Below are positions 40,601-50,900 of a stretch of DNA of 64,000 nt, in pieces. Both the position numbers and the translations under genes were made by a program. How positions within the stretch are numbered: the first letter of the stretch is position 1; every line of letters starts with the position of its first letter. Source of the DNA: Sapria himalayana (taxonomy: Eukaryota > Streptophyta > Magnoliopsida > Malpighiales > Rafflesiaceae); NCBI GenBank assembly GCA_029783825.1, contig JAREIK010001468.1, positions 4,076,261 to 4,140,260 of the forward strand. The letters run 5' to 3'. The notes beneath the pieces are model-generated. The model ran no database searches. It was not told where the DNA came from and saw nothing but the letters and a program-made list of their open reading frames with translations.

Positions 40601-43600
40601 TTAAGTCTCTCAATCTCTGGTTCATTGTGAGATTGGACTAAAGTTGACTTATAGACTACTATGTCATCTGGACTCGAGGAAGATTTTCTATTGTAGAAAT
40701 TATTTTTCTTTTCCAAATAAATTTGATTTGTATCTATTAGTATATATAATGTTTCAATGGAAATATTTTTATATTTTGGATCAATAAGTTCAAATGTAAC
40801 CAATGAGTTATTCTAGAGGTGTCAAATAGGCCGACACGATCTATGCCCCATGCCGGGTCATGCAGGGTTCGTGTGCCTGATTATAGGGCACAATAATTTT
40901 GCCTCAGGATTTAGTTGAATTTTTTTTTTTAAATTTCACTGGAAAAATCATGTACGACTTGGCCCTACCCAGCAAGTCCAGGCATTACCCGGCATGAATT
41001 GGGTACAAGCCGGCTGGTGGGCCATGTTGGGGCGGTGGTTTACAAGCCATGTCGTGCTTGGCACGGAACTGTGGCCTGAATGGGCCATCAAAAAAAAGGG
41101 CAAATTCGGCTTAATCCGGTCTGTTTAACACCTCTAAGTTATTCTCCTAATTATAGATTTGAGTTAAACTACAGAGCAATAAGAGAAACTATTGAGTCTA
41201 GTTATATTTTTTAGACTCTTATTTTCTTATGCTCGCTAAATAATGAGTTCATCTCAAAAAAAAAAAACAAGATAAGTATTTACTAAATTTTTATAAGATT
41301 TTATTAAAGGTATTATGTTTTTTTAGTATTAAAATATCTAAGAAAATTTTATGTTAAGGTTCTAAATTCTAATATCATCTTGTTATGTCATGGGAAGAGA
41401 TTGTAGATAAAACAAGTTTTTTGAAAAATTATGTGAGACATACTAAATAATTGCTTTTCAGGATGCATGATATGAAATGAAACATAATAAAAAAAGGATA
41501 GAAGAATATATTTAGTTGATGAGGTAGTTTGTGGTTAATATTGTATCTCCCAAAAATTATTTTAGAACACTTATCAAATGCAAGTGTTTGTGCTATATCA
41601 ATTAGATTTTTTTTTTTTTGCAATCTTATTATGTGAGGTGTGCTAACATAATAATCATGTGTATAATCTCATGTTCAATATCATAAATATCAAAGTTGTT
41701 TGATATATATTATATATATTATTTTTTTTATTTTAGATCATTTTTTTTTTCTACAATAACATCTCTTACTAAATATTTGAGTATGTTGGATTATTTGTTT
41801 GTATATTCTCGATTTCACAATCAATACTGACAAAATTGAATATATTTTACTCTAATCTTAAGGGTATTCCCATTCTATAGTGTGATACATATCAGTTAAA
41901 AAATATACCAAAGAAAGTTTTTTTTTATAGTCTTTTGATCATGTAAAAAAATATTAATTAAAAAAAAATAAATAAAGTTGAATTAAATTTTCTTGAAAAG
42001 CAACTCATGAAAATAAAATTAATATAATGATAAAGAATAAATAAGACACATAGAAAGTACGAGATTAAATTTAAAATTATTATATCTAATAGATTTTGAG
42101 GTATTATTATCTATCACAATATTCAATGAATAAGTAAAGAAACAACTAAAAAGTTTGATGTATAGGAACAAATAATAAGAACTATAATACCTGAAGATTT
42201 GGAAGGATTTGTTGTTGCCTAATTGGGGATGAATGTTGAATATTCTTCTTTAACATGGGTTAAGGTGGGATAACTTTGTGAGGACCCATGAATAGATTTA
42301 ATAGTTGGTATGTCTATCTCATCTGTTTGTAGTATTCTTGGTCTTATCTCTAGAAATAACTATCAACAAATGTTTCTGGTGTGACTTATCCTTATGTATT
42401 GAGCATACTGAATTAATGTTCTCTTTATCACCCAAAATGTGGTGGTGAGATGTTTAGCCAATCGAGTGAACTACACAAAGTTAGTAGTAACATGCTCGAC
42501 TCTTGAGTTTGCAATCATTTTCAGTCTAGTACCTCATTAAATAAGTTAGTAACTGTATCATATGTTTGTCATATGAGATGAACATAGTGATATTGTAAAT
42601 TCTATTATGATTCTGTATGTCGGGCAAAATGAGAAAATTAAAACTAATTATACCTTAATTGACTATCACATCATAATCAAAATGTGAAAGCTCGCCTATA
42701 GTTACTTCTCATTCATTTTATGATTGGATAGTTCATTAGTCAGATGGTCAGTGCTCTAGCATCATCTAACTAAATAATTATGTCTTGACTCATTATACAT
42801 TTGGAACAATTTTGTTTCCTAAGTTTTCTCGTAGTAAAAATTGAGATTTTTATCTCTTCCACAATATAATATAATCAAAAAACACCACATGATATAACGA
42901 TACCAAAAAGGGTTTTGCACAATAAATTCTAAATGCACCAAAGTGTAATCTATATGCATTGCCCAAGTAATTTTTTGCTCCCAAGGAACAAAGGTGTTGC
43001 TGGCCCAAAAATTACATGCCTAGTCGAAAAACTCCCAATACACATTGCACATCGCCACACACAACCCCATGCATCGATGCTCATGGCCCACCTTGAGTGT
43101 TTGATAGTGGAGCACATTGGTTGTGTGCCTCCTTTTTGTTAGACCACTATGTACATGTATGTTGTATTCCATATTGTGCCATGTTCATTGTATTGGTGCA
43201 TTGTACATAAAACCCTAATTATACTTTCCTAGCATCCGGCTTTGATACCATATTAAACAATAAACCAAAAAAGTAAATAACATCTAATAACTCACACAAA
43301 GAAACATACACATAATGCTCTTATATAATGAGCTAATAGGATGAGACAACCCACATATTGACTGTTATCATCAATAATAAAGTAGATAAAATAAAAATAC
43401 TAATAAAAATTAACAAATCACAATGAAATATAGTATATATTGGTATTGTAATTTTTTTTTTAAATTTTTATGGTTGATATTATTTTTATCAAAATCATAC
43501 GATTTGATACCGATTCTCAAGGGATCAAGATCCTTAAAAAGTCAAAAAAATTAAAATTAAAATACTAAAAAAAATTTATCACATATAGGAATTAAGTAAC

Positions 43601-45821
43601 ATAAATAAAATAATTTCAATCTTTGGTATTATAAATATAACGTGGAAATCAACAAAATACTAAAAAAAGTACAAAAATAAAAATTAAAATACAAAAAAAA
43701 ATAATCAACGGTAGGAAATAAATATTAATTATCTTGGAAAAAATTCACAAAAAATTTGATTAATAATTCGATTCTCGATTCTTGATTCTCGATTCACTAA
43801 TTAAGCATTCTGATTTTTGATTTGAATCTTAATTTAATAATTATTATTGATACACATGAATTTTATTGTACCATATTTTGATTTGTCGAGACCTATTATT
43901 TTTTTCACTTATTATGGTCATACATAATTGCTTGATTATTCATTTTAGTACGACATCTATTTACATAATTAATGTATTTTTTTTATTTATTTTTTGGAAG
44001 AGATTCTTGTATTTAGGAAAATTGATAGAGATTATTATTTCTAGATGCAAAGTAGAGATAACATTTATCATCATGACTAAAATTACATCCAAATACATAA
44101 CTATCAATATATTTTTTATGAGCGAATAAAATATGTTTAGATGGAATATAAATTTGTTAGGGAAAACTTTATGATGGATAATTTGTTATCATCAATAATA
44201 AAGTAAATAAAATAAAAATAATAATAAAAATTAACAAATCACAATGAAATATAGTATATATTAGTATTGTAATTTTTTTTTAAATTTTTATGGTTGATAT
44301 TATTTTTATCAAAATCATACGATTTGATACCGATTCTCAATGGATCAAGATACTTAAAAAATCACAAAAATTAAAATTAAAATACTAAAAAAAATTATCA
44401 TCTATAGGAATTAAGTAAAATAAAAAAAAATAATTTCAACATTTGGTATTACAAATTTAACGTGAAAATTAACAAAATACTAAAAAATTTATAAAAATAA
44501 AAACTAAAATACAAAAAAAAATTGTCAACTGTAGGAAATAAGAATTAATTATCTTGGAAAAAATTCACAAAAAATTTGATTAATAATTCGATTCTCGATT
44601 CTTGATTCTCGATTCACTAATCAAGCATTCTGATTTTTGATTTGAATCTTAATTTAACAATTATTATTGATACACATGAATTTTATTGTACCATATTTTG
44701 ATTTGTCGAGACCTATTATTTTTTTCACTTATTATGGTCATACATAATTGCTTGATTATTCATTTTAGTACGACATCTATTTACATAATTAATGTATTTT
44801 TTTTATATATTTTTTTGGAAGAGATTCTTGTATTTAGGAAAATTGATAGAGATTATTATTTCTAGATTCAAAGTAGAGATAAAATTTATCATCATGACTA
44901 AAATTACATCCAAATACATAACTATCAATATATTTTTTATGAGCGAATAAAAGATGCTTAGATGGAATATACATTTATTAGGGAAAACTTTATGATGGAT
45001 AATTTGTTACTATTTTTATTTCTTCATGATGCCTTTAAGAGAGTCGTAGCTTTTGATCTATTGAGATCTTTATATTAAATTATTTATTTATTTATTTTTT
45101 TCACTCTAGTTGGTATTTGGTTAGCCATAGGGTTGTGCGTAGCATAATGGTGTGTGATGTAGTTTTGTATATATTTTCTTAATATATTTATTCATGATTT
45201 GTGATTTAATCAAATAAGTAATTGCTTTCAATATTTGAACAATTTTAATTTTTGTTTTATATTTTTAATTTTTTTTTTCTTCATCATGGTTTTTTACATG
45301 CAGGTCTCACAAGGAGAAGCGTTCTTCATATGCTCCTGAAAGTGGAGTGCGATATGATGGGACCTACAGAATTGAAAAATGCTGGCGTAAAGTTGGGATT
45401 CAGGTAATGCTCTCCGCCAGAATATGGAAGATGCAAAATTTTTCTGTTTTATTTTCTTTTCTCTTATGCATAGAAAAAGTAACTTGCTGTATTTCTTATT
45501 CTAGGGTTTCAAAGTTTGCCGATACTTGTTTGTTAGATGTGACAATGAGCCAGCTCCTTGGACAAGGTCTGTGCTTGGTCTTTTTTGTGTTATTTTTTTT
45601 TCATTGTTTTATTTAGTTTGCCTACCTCTACATTGTTGGTTTGCATTATTAATGAAATTGTTCACAATTCTCCTTATTTGGCGTTTCCCATTAGGGTAAT
45701 GCCTATCCTGGTAATTGTTGAGGTTCAATTTTATTTTTGTTGTATTTTATCTTTTTTTTTCTTAATTTTATTTTTATAAGAGAGCAGAGAGAAGCTCGAC
45801 ATTCAGTTTGTCCCAACTTGC

Positions 45822-45855
<34 letters not shown>

Positions 45856-45893
45856 CATGTTATTTTTTTTTCAAATTAATGAAAATAGATTAA

Positions 45894-45925
<32 letters not shown>

Positions 45926-45961
45926 TTCTTTCTCATCTACTTTTCTATCTCTCATCTCCTG

Positions 45962-46011
<50 letters not shown>

Positions 46012-48105
46012 TCTGCAATCCTAACATGGTATGTGAAGTTTTTATGGTTGTTTGGTACATGTAATGGCAGTTTGGCATCTTAAAGTAGGTGGTGTATGGT
46101 GATGTGTGTGGTGGTGCATCATGAACTAGTAGTTTTCATGGTGTTTTTCACTGTGGTTTTCATGGTGATTCTTGTGGCAATGTGATGTTGTTGCAGTGGC
46201 TGTGTTGTGGTAGTGTAGTGATGTGCAGCGGCTGTGTTGTGATATTGATTTGGTTGTGCAGTGTGGTGTCGTGGTGGTGGTTGGTTACTGTGGTAGTGTA
46301 TATATATGTATTTTGCTGTTTTTTTTTTTTGTTTTTTTCAAGGAAGAATGAGGATGGTTAGCGTGAGATTACTAGTGATACCTAAGTAAATCTAGAGGTG
46401 TCAAACTGGTACTGTTGTGCTAGCATTGCCTGTTTTTAAAGCCTCGGTTGGGCCACCGTGCCATCCCGGACATAACCCTACATTGGAAGTCGTGTCGTGC
46501 CCAACACGACATGACTAATAGTCTGCTTGACGACCCTGATTTGGCTGATAGTCTGTCTTGTCCGGCATGGCATGACTGGTATGATTTCAGGTAGACTCGT
46601 GCCTAATGTGCTGGGCCATCTTGGGTCGTGCCTGATTATGTCGATTTTGTGGGCATCGTCCACCGGTCACCACTGCTGCCACCGCCACCATACATCTTGG
46701 GTTGTGCACGAGACATGGACCTAGGTTTGTGATCTGTGACCTATTCTCGGTCTTGGGTCATGGTCACGATGCCGGTGGACCATGCCAATGGGCCAGACAC
46801 TTATGTCGTGCTTGGCCTGGCATGAGGCATAATAGCCTCTAGTCAATGATGGCATGAGCAATGTCTTGAGCCAGCACGACCTAGGTCCATGCATGGTTTT
46901 GGACCGTCCCATGTTGGGCTAGACATGACTTAGTTGGGCTTCGTCTCGTGTCGTGCTCGAGTCACCCAACCTACTTGATACCTTTAAGTAAAACTTTAAA
47001 GTAGATACTTATTCATCACGAGTCATTTTGGTGAGAATTTATTCTAATTATATGAGATGACCAATTGAATATATCCTAATTAAAAAAAATTTTTGCATGC
47101 TACTTTTGATATGAAAGTATATGTGTCATACGGGCTGGGCCGTCCGGGCAAGGCCGGCCTATTTTTTGGTGGCCCAATTGGGCCACCGTGCCGTGCCCGA
47201 CACGACCCTATGCAGTTTCTGAGCCAAGCACGGTATGGCTTGAGAAGTGCTGGACCGGCACGGCCTGTTGGCCCGGCTCATACCTGGGTTGTGTTTGAAC
47301 TTGCCGGGTTGTACCTGGGTTTTCAAGCTGGATCCAAAAAAAAAATTCAGCTGGGTCCTCGGGCCGGTTTACCATGCTGTCGGGCCAGACACACGGGTAT
47401 TGCTTGGCCTGGCAGGACACGAACCGTGCCAAGGGTTGGCCTAGTACGGCCCACAACAATGTTCCAAACTGTGTTGTGCCGTGCCAGGCATGGCTAAACT
47501 GAGTAGGCCCCAGTCCTTGCTTGGGATGTTCTGCCTATTTGACACCTTTAGACGAAAGATTTAAAAAGTTAAAGGTATTTTTTTAGTATTAAGAAATGAT
47601 ACTTGATAGGTAATTATTTTTTTTTTCATGTGAAATATATTTTATATATTTTATTTGATATTGATATATTAAAATATGTAGGATGTTCACCCTATCTTCG
47701 GTTAGAAAATATAGTCTTTCACCTTTCTACTCGAAATTTTGCAGAAGAAATATTTTTATTCTACCCTACCCGAAAAAGATGTAGCATTATTATCCGAAAT
47801 CCTACCCTATTAATTGGTAGTCTGGCAGGTTACGCGTGTAGTGCAGGGTTCTGTCGTGCTGAGCAGAATCACTTTGCAGTGCAGTTGGAATTCGGAACTC
47901 GGCAGTCGGCAGTTTGTACTTTGTAGTACAGTTGGTAGCCGGCAGTTTGCACTTCGCAGTGCAGTCGGAGTCGGCAGTTTGTACTTTGCAGTGCAGTCGG
48001 CTCGGTAGTTCGTACTTCGCAGGTTTCACTCTTCAGCATTTAACCATTTAGAGTCATATTAGGGTTTGAGTTTTGGTTTTTTAATATTTATAATTATAAA
48101 TTTTA

Positions 48106-48159
<54 letters not shown>

Positions 48160-49812
48160 TGTTTTAATGTGGGTAGGGTAGGGTAGAAATACTGAAATAA
48201 GTTTTTCTTCCGCATTCTTACCTGATTGAATGCGTAAGACTAAAAACTCTTCCGCATTCCTATCTGATTTTTGCTGTTAACTACTCAGTCTAGTAGGGTA
48301 GGGTAGGGTAGAAATTTGAGATCAGTCAGAAATTTGAACACCCCTAAGAATATGTATATGTGATTAATAACTTGATCAATGTGTAAATTTGTCTACGCAT
48401 ATTAATCATTCAATTGTAACTACTAGTTATAAGAGAATTATTAAAAAAAAATAAATTATTTTACAGTGATTCAATTAAATATTATCTATATTATTAGTAT
48501 AATAAGTTATTTTTTAGTTCTTTCTACATAAATTCATATGGATGGAGTGTCTAAGATTGTTGGGTAATTACGTTTCCACGGATAGTGAGATTAAGAAACA
48601 AAAAATAACAGAAACACAGAAATAAGCAATATATATATACCCCAATTCAACAGCATCCACGACAGAATCAAAAAATGAGAATTCAACGCAGGAAATAACG
48701 TGGTTCGCTAGTCGCTCAGTACGACTAGCTATCTCCACCAGAAAACACTTATGCGTTACAGATTAAAACCAAAATAGAACGTCTTATAGTATGCAGCACG
48801 GAGCAGTCGCGAAATCGCGCAGAGAGAAGAGGAGAGAGATGATGAACAGTTCAACCTGGTCAAAAAACAGCCGCCCGAAAAAAAATACAAATCGTTTTTA
48901 AATGAAAAATAAATATCTGGTTTATTTAATCGAAGCGGGACCTTCGTTATTGTGCTACTGCTGTATCCCCGGGTTTTTAATATTTTCTTTCCTGTACTTA
49001 CATGAAAATATTAAAATAAATTATTAAGTAAAAACAAATTACACATACAACAAAGATTCTAAGGTATGTACAACAAAGTTGCTAACAAAAAAAAATCCAA
49101 TATCAGGTTGCTGATATTTTCTTGAATATTTTGTTTTGATAAAAATACAATTTATTTGTATTTATACTCATGTTTGTGTCTTTTAGTACATGCACACACA
49201 TTAATATTTATATTCATATATGTGTATATATATACTCATGATTATATATATATATATATATCTCGCCCCAGACTCATCCATATTATTTCTTGTTCTCTCA
49301 TATATGAGCTTTGAGTCCCTATAGATAGAGCAGGTAAGACCATCCCAGTAGCATGAGTAGATCATCTGACAAAGATATCCTAGGTCATGTATGTGATATT
49401 TTTGGGAATTAAATTTGTGTTCTTAAGATTAGACAGTATTGTCCATTTGTTAATCACACTATTATACTATTAGTACTATATATATACATATACATATATA
49501 CACACAGACACACACACACACACACATATATATGAGCTTTGGGTCCCTATTATTTCACGTCCCATATATATATTAGTACTATATATATATATATTCATCT
49601 CAAACTCATCCCATATTATTTCACGTCCTCTCATATATGAGCTTTGGGTCCCTATGATCGGAGCAGGTAAGGTCTCTAACCCAGTAGCATGAGTAAATCA
49701 TTTGGCAAAGATATCTTAGGTCAGTATTTGGCATTATTGGGGATAAAATTTATCTTCTTGGAACTAGACAGTCTTGTCTCTTTGTCAATTGGACTATCAT
49801 ATTGTTAGTATA

Positions 49813-49856
<44 letters not shown>

Positions 49857-50277
49857 GCATGTGTGTGTGTGTGTGTGTAATAATATTAAATTAATCAAAA
49901 ACATATATTAAAATATATTCACCATTGAACCTCAGTGATGAACATGGTGATCGGCCAAGACCTTTGCCAGTCATTGCGGAACTAAAGAATGCAGTTGATG
50001 TAACAGAGAGAGAGGAAAACCCATCTTGGGACTTTGATGTGAGTTGGCCCTATCCTTGTGTTCCACGTGTTCTTTCATTCTAGAATTTGGCATTGCATCT
50101 CAGGAAGAAGACATTCTATGGAAGTGGAAGAATCCTCCTCCACTCAGCAGAAAACCTGTTTCTGATGCCAGAGGTCCCGACGATGCAAAGAGACCAAGCA
50201 GAGCTATGGGGGCAGCTCAGACTTCAAGCATACGGGAGAGACTCCTGAAAGGTCTGCTCTTCTCTCCTTAATTGCTC

Positions 50278-50331
<54 letters not shown>

Positions 50332-50900
50332 TTGTTGCGGCATTGATATGGTCCCTTGTGGCATCTGTGCATGCAGAGTTTAGTTGCATGAAATGCAGAC
50401 AAGTAATGACCCTGCCGGTCACAACACCGTGTGCGCATAATTTCTGCAAGCCATGCCTGGAGGATGCGTTCAGAGGAAAGAGCCTTCTGCGGGAGAGAGG
50501 CGGAGGCGGGCGCATTCTCAGAGCACAGAAGAACATCTTGCAGTGCCCCTGCTGCCCCACAGAGATATCTGATTTTCTCTCAGATCCTAAAGTAGGCGTT
50601 GCTTGAATTCATAAGAATCAGGATGGTTTGAATTTGAATGACGAGACCAATCAACAGGTTAATCGAGAGCTCATGTGCGCGATCGAGTCGCTTCAGCACA
50701 GGAAGAACGAGGGCGATGGGGATGGCGCAGAGGGCCCGAGCGAAGGAGAAGAAGATGATGATGATGCCATTCGCGCCCAGAGTTCCAACTCTGAGACAGG
50801 TAGAATCGATGCTGAGCTGGCAGAAAATGAGGCTCCGGAGAAAACTACTGCCTCCCAGCATGACAGATTCAAGAGATTGAAGAAGGGTGGTGCTGTATGA
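28267..50900 (+). CDS. VIM/ORTH: VIM/ORTHRUS-type E3 ubiquitin ligase, PHD-RING-SRA-RING, nine exons
   Basis: The family (Arabidopsis VIM1-5/ORTH, homologous to animal UHRF1) binds hemimethylated CpG through its SRA domain, helps maintain DNA methylation with MET1, and acts in the nucleus as a ubiquitin ligase. Exons: 28267-28698, 29479-30011, 30094-30219, 45304-45403, 45505-45566, 49936-50038, 50104-50251, 50377-50591, 50658-50900. All introns are GT-AG and phases agree, giving 1962 nt or 653 residues, near the usual family length. Domains: PHD about 9-62, first RING about 132-175, SRA about 250-417, second RING about 505-560, then an acidic tail with basic RFKRLKK near the end. The ATG at 28267 is chosen because the conserved N-terminus (IQLPCDGDGVCMRC) begins just after it; the frame stays open upstream to 27988, but that stretch looks like leader. 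No break was seen, so the gene looks functional. Intron 3 is 15.1 kb and intron 5 is 4.4 kb, both filled with transposons. Family assignment is firm; which paralogue it is cannot be told. Confidence 0.95.
29479..30011 (+). CDS. VIM/ORTH: VIM exon 2: rest of RING 1, linker, first half of SRA
   Basis: It opens after ATATTCAG with TPCGHNFCLKCF, completing the RING begun in exon 1, and closes the RING with CAKC. From about residue 248 comes the SRA start (HFGPIP, GVLVGE, ECRQWGAHLPHVAGIAGQ, YGAQSVALSGGY, DHGEWFLYTG). An internal GGTAAG near 29533 resembles a donor, but the reading continues conserved through it. It ends at AAG|GTTGGT with two bases carried over. Confidence 0.93.
30094..30219 (+). 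CDS. VIM/ORTH: VIM exon 3: central SRA
   Basis: Acceptor AAAATTAG, then conserved GGRDLSGNKRTNKEQ and KKGYPVRVVR. The carried AG plus T restores a serine at the junction. The donor GAG|GTAAGC opens the 15.1 kb intron. Confidence 0.93.
34722..36300 (-). pseudogene. Decayed Copia element in VIM intron 3 (RT and RNase H)
   Basis: On the - strand: an RT block LDIKYIFIYDILKEDVYITF near 35840-35930 (compare LDVKTAFLNGDLEEEVYM), a catalytic-site remnant IIYMDDFLI near 35640-35680, and the RNase H end (MRHIVFKLIFKEQ... to KLSIINLYGLA) at 34722-34940. There are many frameshifts. Its LTRs were not resolved. Confidence 0.7.
37309..38318. mobile_element. hAT-type element or element cluster in VIM intron 3
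   Basis: It starts TAGGAGTGTCAATTGGGC and ends near ATGACTTATTTGATACC; a further left-end-like TAAAGGTGTCAAACGGGTTG sits at 38275. The interior is much more GC-rich than its flanks and opens several spurious frames. No target duplication found, so boundaries and the number of insertions are uncertain. Confidence 0.5.
38688..43423 (-). mobile_element. Decayed Copia element in VIM intron 3 with short LTRs
   Basis: Diverged direct repeats lie at 38688-38833 (TGTTAAATAATAAGCC) and 43251-43423 (TATTAAACAATAAACC), ending in CACA/TACA. Beside the right one is a - strand primer-binding site TGGTATCAAAGCCGGATGC (43232-43250). Between them, on the - strand: integrase-like DIAQTLAFDKCSKIIFG near 41590, a linker-like ORF at 40567-40803 (YKSTLVQSHNEPEIERL), RT pieces VYMKQPHAF near 39990 and IIYVNDILI (degenerate YVDD) near 39800, and an RNase H end near 38900-39080. 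No target duplication was seen. A MITE interrupts it at 40814-41136. Confidence 0.72.
40814..41136. mobile_element. hAT-type MITE, 323 bp, perfect 8 bp target duplication
   Basis: Ends TAGAGGTGTCAAATAGGCC and, reversed, TAGAGGTGTTAAACAGACC. AGTTATTC flanks it exactly on both sides (40806-40813 and 41137-41144). It inserted into the linker between integrase and RT of the surrounding Copia element. Confidence 0.88.
43364..45004. repeat. Tandem duplication, two ~821 bp copies
   Basis: Copy 1 is about 43364-44184 and copy 2 about 44185-45004, clearly very similar throughout (shared CATACGATTTGATACCGATT, GATTCTCGATTCACTAAT, TTTTTTATGAGCGAATAAAA). Differences are scattered substitutions and short indels. 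The repeat begins inside the right LTR of the Copia element, so the duplication came after that insertion. It ends about 300 bp before VIM exon 4. Confidence 0.9.
45304..45403 (+). CDS. VIM/ORTH: VIM exon 4: SRA continued
   Basis: After a T-rich tract and CATGCAG acceptor the frame gives SHKEKRSSYAPESGVRYDG and YRIEKCWRKVGIQ, the direct continuation of VRVVR from exon 3 across the 15 kb intron. The donor is CAG|GTAATG, phase 0. Confidence 0.93.
45505..45566 (+). CDS. VIM/ORTH: VIM exon 5: end of SRA
   Basis: A 62 nt exon reading GFKVCRYLFVRCDNEPAPWT, a strongly conserved SRA block. From memory, Arabidopsis VIM1 has one more residue (GSFK rather than GFK) at this junction, so a slightly different acceptor is conceivable. 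Two bases are carried into exon 6. Confidence 0.9.
45826..46015. repeat. TG and CT microsatellites in VIM intron 5
   Basis: A TA/TG run (45826-45855) is followed by long CT runs with interruptions (45895-46015). Confidence 0.9.
46393..46986. mobile_element. hAT-type MITE, 594 bp
   Basis: Ends TAGAGGTGTCAAACTGGTAC and, reversed, TAAAGGTATCAAGTAGGTTG. Flanks AGTAAATC (46385-46392) and AGTAAAAC (46987-46994) match 7 of 8. The interior is GC-rich with CGTGTCGTGCCC-type words shared with the other elements. Confidence 0.82.
47118..47550. mobile_element. hAT-type MITE, 433 bp
   Basis: Left end TATATGTGTCATACGGGCTG, right end reversed TAAAGGTGTCAAATAGGCAG. Flanks TATGAAAG (47110-47117) and GACGAAAG (47551-47558) match 6 of 8. 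Open frames inside on both strands lack protein character. Confidence 0.72.
47679..48346. mobile_element. hAT-type element, 668 bp, TAGGGGTGTTCAAA ends
   Basis: Left end TAGGATGTTCACCCTATC, right end reversed TAGGGGTGTTCAAATTTC; flanks AAAATATG (47671-47678) and AGAATATG (48347-48354) match 7 of 8. It is a different subfamily from its two neighbours (TTC rather than TC after GTG). It contains a minisatellite and GGGTAGGGTAG stretches. Confidence 0.75.
47907..48022. repeat. Minisatellite, four units of 31-33 bp
   Basis: Units start at 47907, 47940, 47972 and 48003 with CGG(C/T)AGTT(T/C)G-ACTT, followed by GCAGTGCAGTCGG. The array is inside the hAT-type element. Confidence 0.8.
48558..49052. 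mobile_element. Solo LTR, 495 bp, perfect 5 bp target duplication
   Basis: It begins TGTTGGGTAATTACG and ends ACACATACAACA, with AAGAT directly on both sides (48553-48557 and 49053-49057). TG...CA ends with a 5 bp duplication and no internal coding are the signature of a solo LTR left by recombination between the two LTRs of a retrotransposon. Inside is AACGTGGTTCGC, a word often found in plant LTRs. Family unknown. Confidence 0.82.
49261..49812. repeat. Two ~220 bp copies and a short third piece, between TA repeats
   Basis: 49261-49480 and 49595-49812 share CTCATATATGAGCTTTG-GTC, GAGCAGGTAAG, CCCAGTAGCATGAGTA and ACAGT-TTGTC in the same order. A rearranged fragment with TATGAGCTTTGGGTCCCTAT and TATTTCACGTCC lies at 49527-49570. 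TA or CA runs separate them. Confidence 0.8.
49936..50038 (+). CDS. VIM/ORTH: VIM exon 6: linker after SRA
   Basis: It follows an AACCTCAG acceptor and reads DEHGDRPRPLPVIAEL to NPSWDFD, matching the family's linker after the SRA. The donor is GAT|GTGAGT, phase 0. Confidence 0.92.
50104..50251 (+). CDS. VIM/ORTH: VIM exon 7: linker before RING 2
   Basis: It reads EEDILWKWKNPPPLSRKPV to SIRERLLK; WKW-(x)-PPP and the RxRLLK end are family features. A 65 nt intron precedes it. The donor leaves one base that completes a glutamate in exon 8. Confidence 0.92.
50279..50333. repeat. CT microsatellite in VIM intron 7
   Basis: A CT run of about 55 bp inside a 125 bp intron, forming much of the pyrimidine tract upstream of exon 8. 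Confidence 0.9.
50377..50591 (+). CDS. VIM/ORTH: VIM exon 8: RING 2
   Basis: It carries the C-terminal RING: CMKC, then TPCAHNFCKPCLEDAF and CPCCP, with the intervening RERGGGGRILRAQKN. All expected zinc ligands are visible. It ends at AAA|GTAGGC; reading through would meet TGA after four codons. Confidence 0.93.
50658..50900 (+). CDS. VIM/ORTH: VIM exon 9: acidic C-terminus and stop
   Basis: After a 66 nt intron ending CAACAG the frame gives VNRELMCAIESLQ, continuing DPK of exon 8 as the family does. An acidic stretch (EGEEDDDD) and a basic RFKRLKK, perhaps a nuclear signal, precede the stop at 50898-50900. Confidence 0.9.
   Translation, partial: VNRELMCAIESLQHRKNEGDGDGAEGPSEGEEDDDDAIRAQSSNSETGRIDAELAENEAPEKTTASQHDRFKRLKKGGAV

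Larger units (their letters stand above)
30220..45303 (+). other. VIM intron 3, 15.1 kb
   Basis: The intron lies between GAG|GTAAGC and CATGCAG|GTC inside the SRA coding region. Its first part (30.2-34.5 kb) is AT-rich with no recognisable gene; 30990-31640 is less AT-rich and may be a decayed element. Then follow decayed - strand Copia sequences, two hAT-type elements and an 821 bp tandem duplication, listed separately. Confidence 0.85.
45567..49935 (+). other. VIM intron 5, 4.4 kb
   Basis: It lies between AAG|GTCTGT and CCTCAG|TGA. It contains TG and CT microsatellites, a GTG-rich stretch (about 46060-46300), three consecutive hAT-type elements, one solo LTR and a duplicated segment between TA repeats. 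Confidence 0.85.

Noticed and set aside
12051..45004. The two tandem duplications (12.05 and 43.36 kb) have nearly the same unit length (~820 bp)
   Set aside because: Their sequences are unrelated, so the equal length looks like coincidence.
45558..46024. Open frames extending from VIM exon 5 into the TG/CT repeats
   Set aside because: The GT donor after CCTTGGACAAG and the match of exon 6 show that this is intron.
50592..50657. Reading exon 8 through into the following bases
   Set aside because: A TGA follows after four codons, whereas removing a 66 nt GT-AG intron restores the conserved continuation DPK|VNRE.
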